From: Alphaproteobacteria bacterium
GTDB taxonomy: Bacteria > Pseudomonadota > Alphaproteobacteria > Reyranellales > Reyranellaceae
Direction: 5' to 3'
NCBI GenBank assembly: GCA_019239835.1
Contig: JAFAZJ010000313.1
Coordinates: 1 to 39,331, forward strand
DNA length: 39,331 nucleotides
In this document: piece by piece, positions 37,426 through 39,331 of the stretch
How positions within the stretch are numbered: position 1 is the stretch's first letter
Layout of the letters: every line of letters starts with the position of its first letter
Notes under the pieces: generated by a model
Seen by the model: only the letters and a program-made list of their open reading frames with translations
What the model was told of the DNA's origin: nothing
Database searches by the model: none
Made by a program: the position numbers and the translations under genes

Positions 37426-39331
37426 CTAGGTAATGAAGTCCATCGTATGCGGGTGGTCGCTCAGCAGGGTGTCGAACGCGGTGTTGTTGTAGGGCACGAT
37501 CGCTGTGTTGGGGTCCGTCGGCGCACCGACCTCCGGCGCGCCGAAGTCGGCGGCGAAGCCGGTCGCGAACATGGCATCGGAGGCCACGGCGACCGAGATC
37601 GACTGCGTTGTGCTCGCCGTGGAACCGTTGGATTCGGCGGCGATCGCCTTGACGGTCAGGGTCGCGCTGTCCTCGACGCCCGACGGCGCCGTGACGCTGA
37701 GCCCCGCGATGCTGCCGCCCGGCACCAGCCAGGTTTTGCTGTTGCTGTCGAACGCACCGGCCGACAGCAGCCAGCCATCGGGCACGCCGGCGACCTCCAG
37801 CCGCAGCACCTCGGAGCCGTCGGTGTCGGTCAGCGCCGCGGCGATGTCGAGGGCGATGGGCGAAGCGGCCGTGCCCGAGACCTCGCCGTCGCCCACGTCC
37901 AGGGTCGGCGTATCGGCTACGGCCTTGACCGTGAAGTCCAGGTGCGCGCTGCTGACCGCTCCATGGTTGTCGGTGACGATGTAGATGAAGCTGTCGTTGC
38001 CGCTGAAATCGGCATCGGGATTGTAGAGATAGCTGCCGTCGCCGTTGTTGGTCAGCGTGCCGTGATGGGTGCCGCCAGCCTCGAACGAAAAGGTCAGCGT
38101 GTCGCCGGGGTCGGGGTCGAGCGCGCCAGTGGGGGCAAAAAAGGTTGCGTCCTCGTCGCCCATCGCAAGAACGTCCTCGGCGATCGGCGCAGTGTTGCCT
38201 GCCGCGATCGTGAGGCTGACGATCGAGTTCGACATGGCGCCGTGCTCGTCCTCCATGGTGTAGGTGACCACAACGTCTCGCGCATCGGCGCCCAGGTCGA
38301 GGAAGTCGTCGCCGGGATCGAAGACAAGCTTGTTGTCGACCACGCTGACGTGGCCCGAGTGCTCTGCCACGCCGGCGCTCACCAGGCTCAGCACATGGCC
38401 ATCGTCTGCATCCAGGTCGTTGGCCAGGACGTCGATGGTCAGGATGTCGGTCGGACCGCCCGACGCGATATCGGGGATGGCGGTGGGCACGTCGTTGGCG
38501 CCGACGACGGTGATCTCGACGCTCGACGACGACGGCGCGCCGAAGCCGTCCTGCATGGTGTAGGTCGCGGTGACGACTTCGCTCGCCCCCTGGGCGAGAT
38601 GGAGAAAGTCCATGCCCGGGGCGAACACCAGATGATTGTCGAGCACGATCAGCGAGCCTTTGTCGGCTGGGCTGACGGCGATCAGCGTGCGGCTGTCGCC
38701 TGCATCAGGGTCTGTGTCGTTGGCCAGCACGTCGATCGCCAGGACCTCGCCCTGCCCGCCTGTCGCCGTATCGGCGACAGCGACCGGCGCATCGTTGGTA
38801 CCCCGGAGGGAGACGGTGACGGTGTCGGCCAGCGTGCCGCCATGGCCGTCGTCGATCGTGACGAGGTAGCTCTGCGACAGCGTCTGGTCGGCTCTCAGGC
38901 TGTCGAGGTCGGCATCGGCCACCGAGAAATGCCAGCGCAGCGAATCGCCGGCCTGGTCCACCGGATCGAGTGTGAACGTGCCAAGGTAGTCGCTGCCCTG
39001 AGCCGCGAACACCGCGCTGTGCGTATCGATGATGTCGGTATCGGCGAAGTTGATGGCGCCCGACGTGAGATGCATCGTGGCGTTCTCGCCGTCGGTGCCA
39101 TCGGGAATCTCGACGACGGCGCCGCTGGTGGTCGCCGACGTGATGGTGGGCGCGTCGTTGCTGCCATTGATCGTGACGGCGACGGTCTGGACGGCGGTGG
39201 CGCCGTGCCCATCGTCGATCGTCACGACATAGCTCTGCGTCAAGCGCTGGCCTTCAGCCAGGCTGTCGAGGGCAAAGTCCGACACCGAGAATCTCCAGCC
39301 GACCGAGTGGCCCGCCTGGTCGACCGCGCCC
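37426..39331 (-). CDS. C-terminal part of a large VCBS/cadherin-like repeat adhesin (5' end outside window)
   Basis: Repeated SQSYLVTIDDGHGGTLADTVTVSLRGTNDAPV, IDVLANDTDPDAGD and YNPDADFSGNDSFIYIVTDNHG; frame stays open to the window end. Confidence 0.9.
   Translation of the reverse strand, partial: GAVDQAGHSVGWRFSVSDFALDSLAEGQRLTQSYVVTIDDGHGATAVQTVAVTINGSNDAPTITSATTSGAVVEIPDGTDGENATMHLTSGAINFADTDIIDTHSAVFAAQGSDYLGTFTLDPVDQAGDSLRWHFSVADADLDSLRADQTLSQSYLVTIDDGHGGTLADTVTVSLRGTNDAPVAVADTATGGQGEVLAIDVLANDTDPDAGDSRTLIAVSPADKGSLIVLDNHLVFAPGMDFLHLAQGASEVVTATYTMQDGFGAPSSSSVEITVVGANDVPTAIPDIASGGPTDILTIDVLANDLDADDGHVLSLVSAGVAEHSGHVSVVDNKLVFDPGDDFLDLGADARDVVVTYTMEDEHGAMSNSIVSLTIAAGNTAPIAEDVLAMGDEDATFFAPTGALDPDPGDTLTFSFEAGGTHHGTLTNNGDGSYLYNPDADFSGNDSFIYIVTDNHGAVSSAHLDFTVKAVADTPTLDVGDGEVSGTAASPIALDIAAALTDTDGSEVLRLEVAGVPDGWLLSAGAFDSNSKTWLVPGGSIAGLSVTAPSGVEDSATLTVKAIAAESNGSTASTTQSISVAVASDAMFATGFAADFGAPEVGAPTDPNTAIVPYNNTAFDTLLSDHPHTMDFIT

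Overview
This is a GC-rich window, probably alphaproteobacterial by gene style (inference), with about 34 supportable genes. No rRNA, tRNA, CRISPR array or intact transposon was seen. The left part holds scattered housekeeping and accessory genes: a dCache/PAS histidine-kinase-like protein, an alpha/beta hydrolase, two TPR proteins, a YiiX-like peptidase, a fasciclin protein, a complete metNIQ methionine ABC transporter, a PaaK/CapK-like adenylate-forming enzyme and a cupin. The dominant feature is a minus-strand two-partner secretion operon. It comprises a TpsB transporter (about 591 aa) followed 50 bp later by a 4672-aa filamentous-haemagglutinin-type TpsA exoprotein with nested internal repeats. 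To its right lie a DUF4189-like protein, a divergent SDR, a GNAT acetyltransferase, an amidohydrolase and the C-terminal part of a VCBS/cadherin-like adhesin cut by the window edge. The best leads are: (1) the nested repeat architecture and C-terminal Cys pair of the giant TpsA; (2) a histidine kinase with Gln at the phospho-acceptor position; (3) two TPR paralogues with matching caps but 6 versus 16 repeats, one with an alternating 68-aa higher-order period and a translationally coupled, possibly lectin-like partner; (4) a 24-codon relic of a hydrolase C-terminus whose start overlaps a TPR stop codon; (5) an unlisted 39-aa single-TM ORF; (6) an SDR with an insertion in its glycine motif and a degenerate active site. 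All assignments come from reading the sequence; no database search was run.
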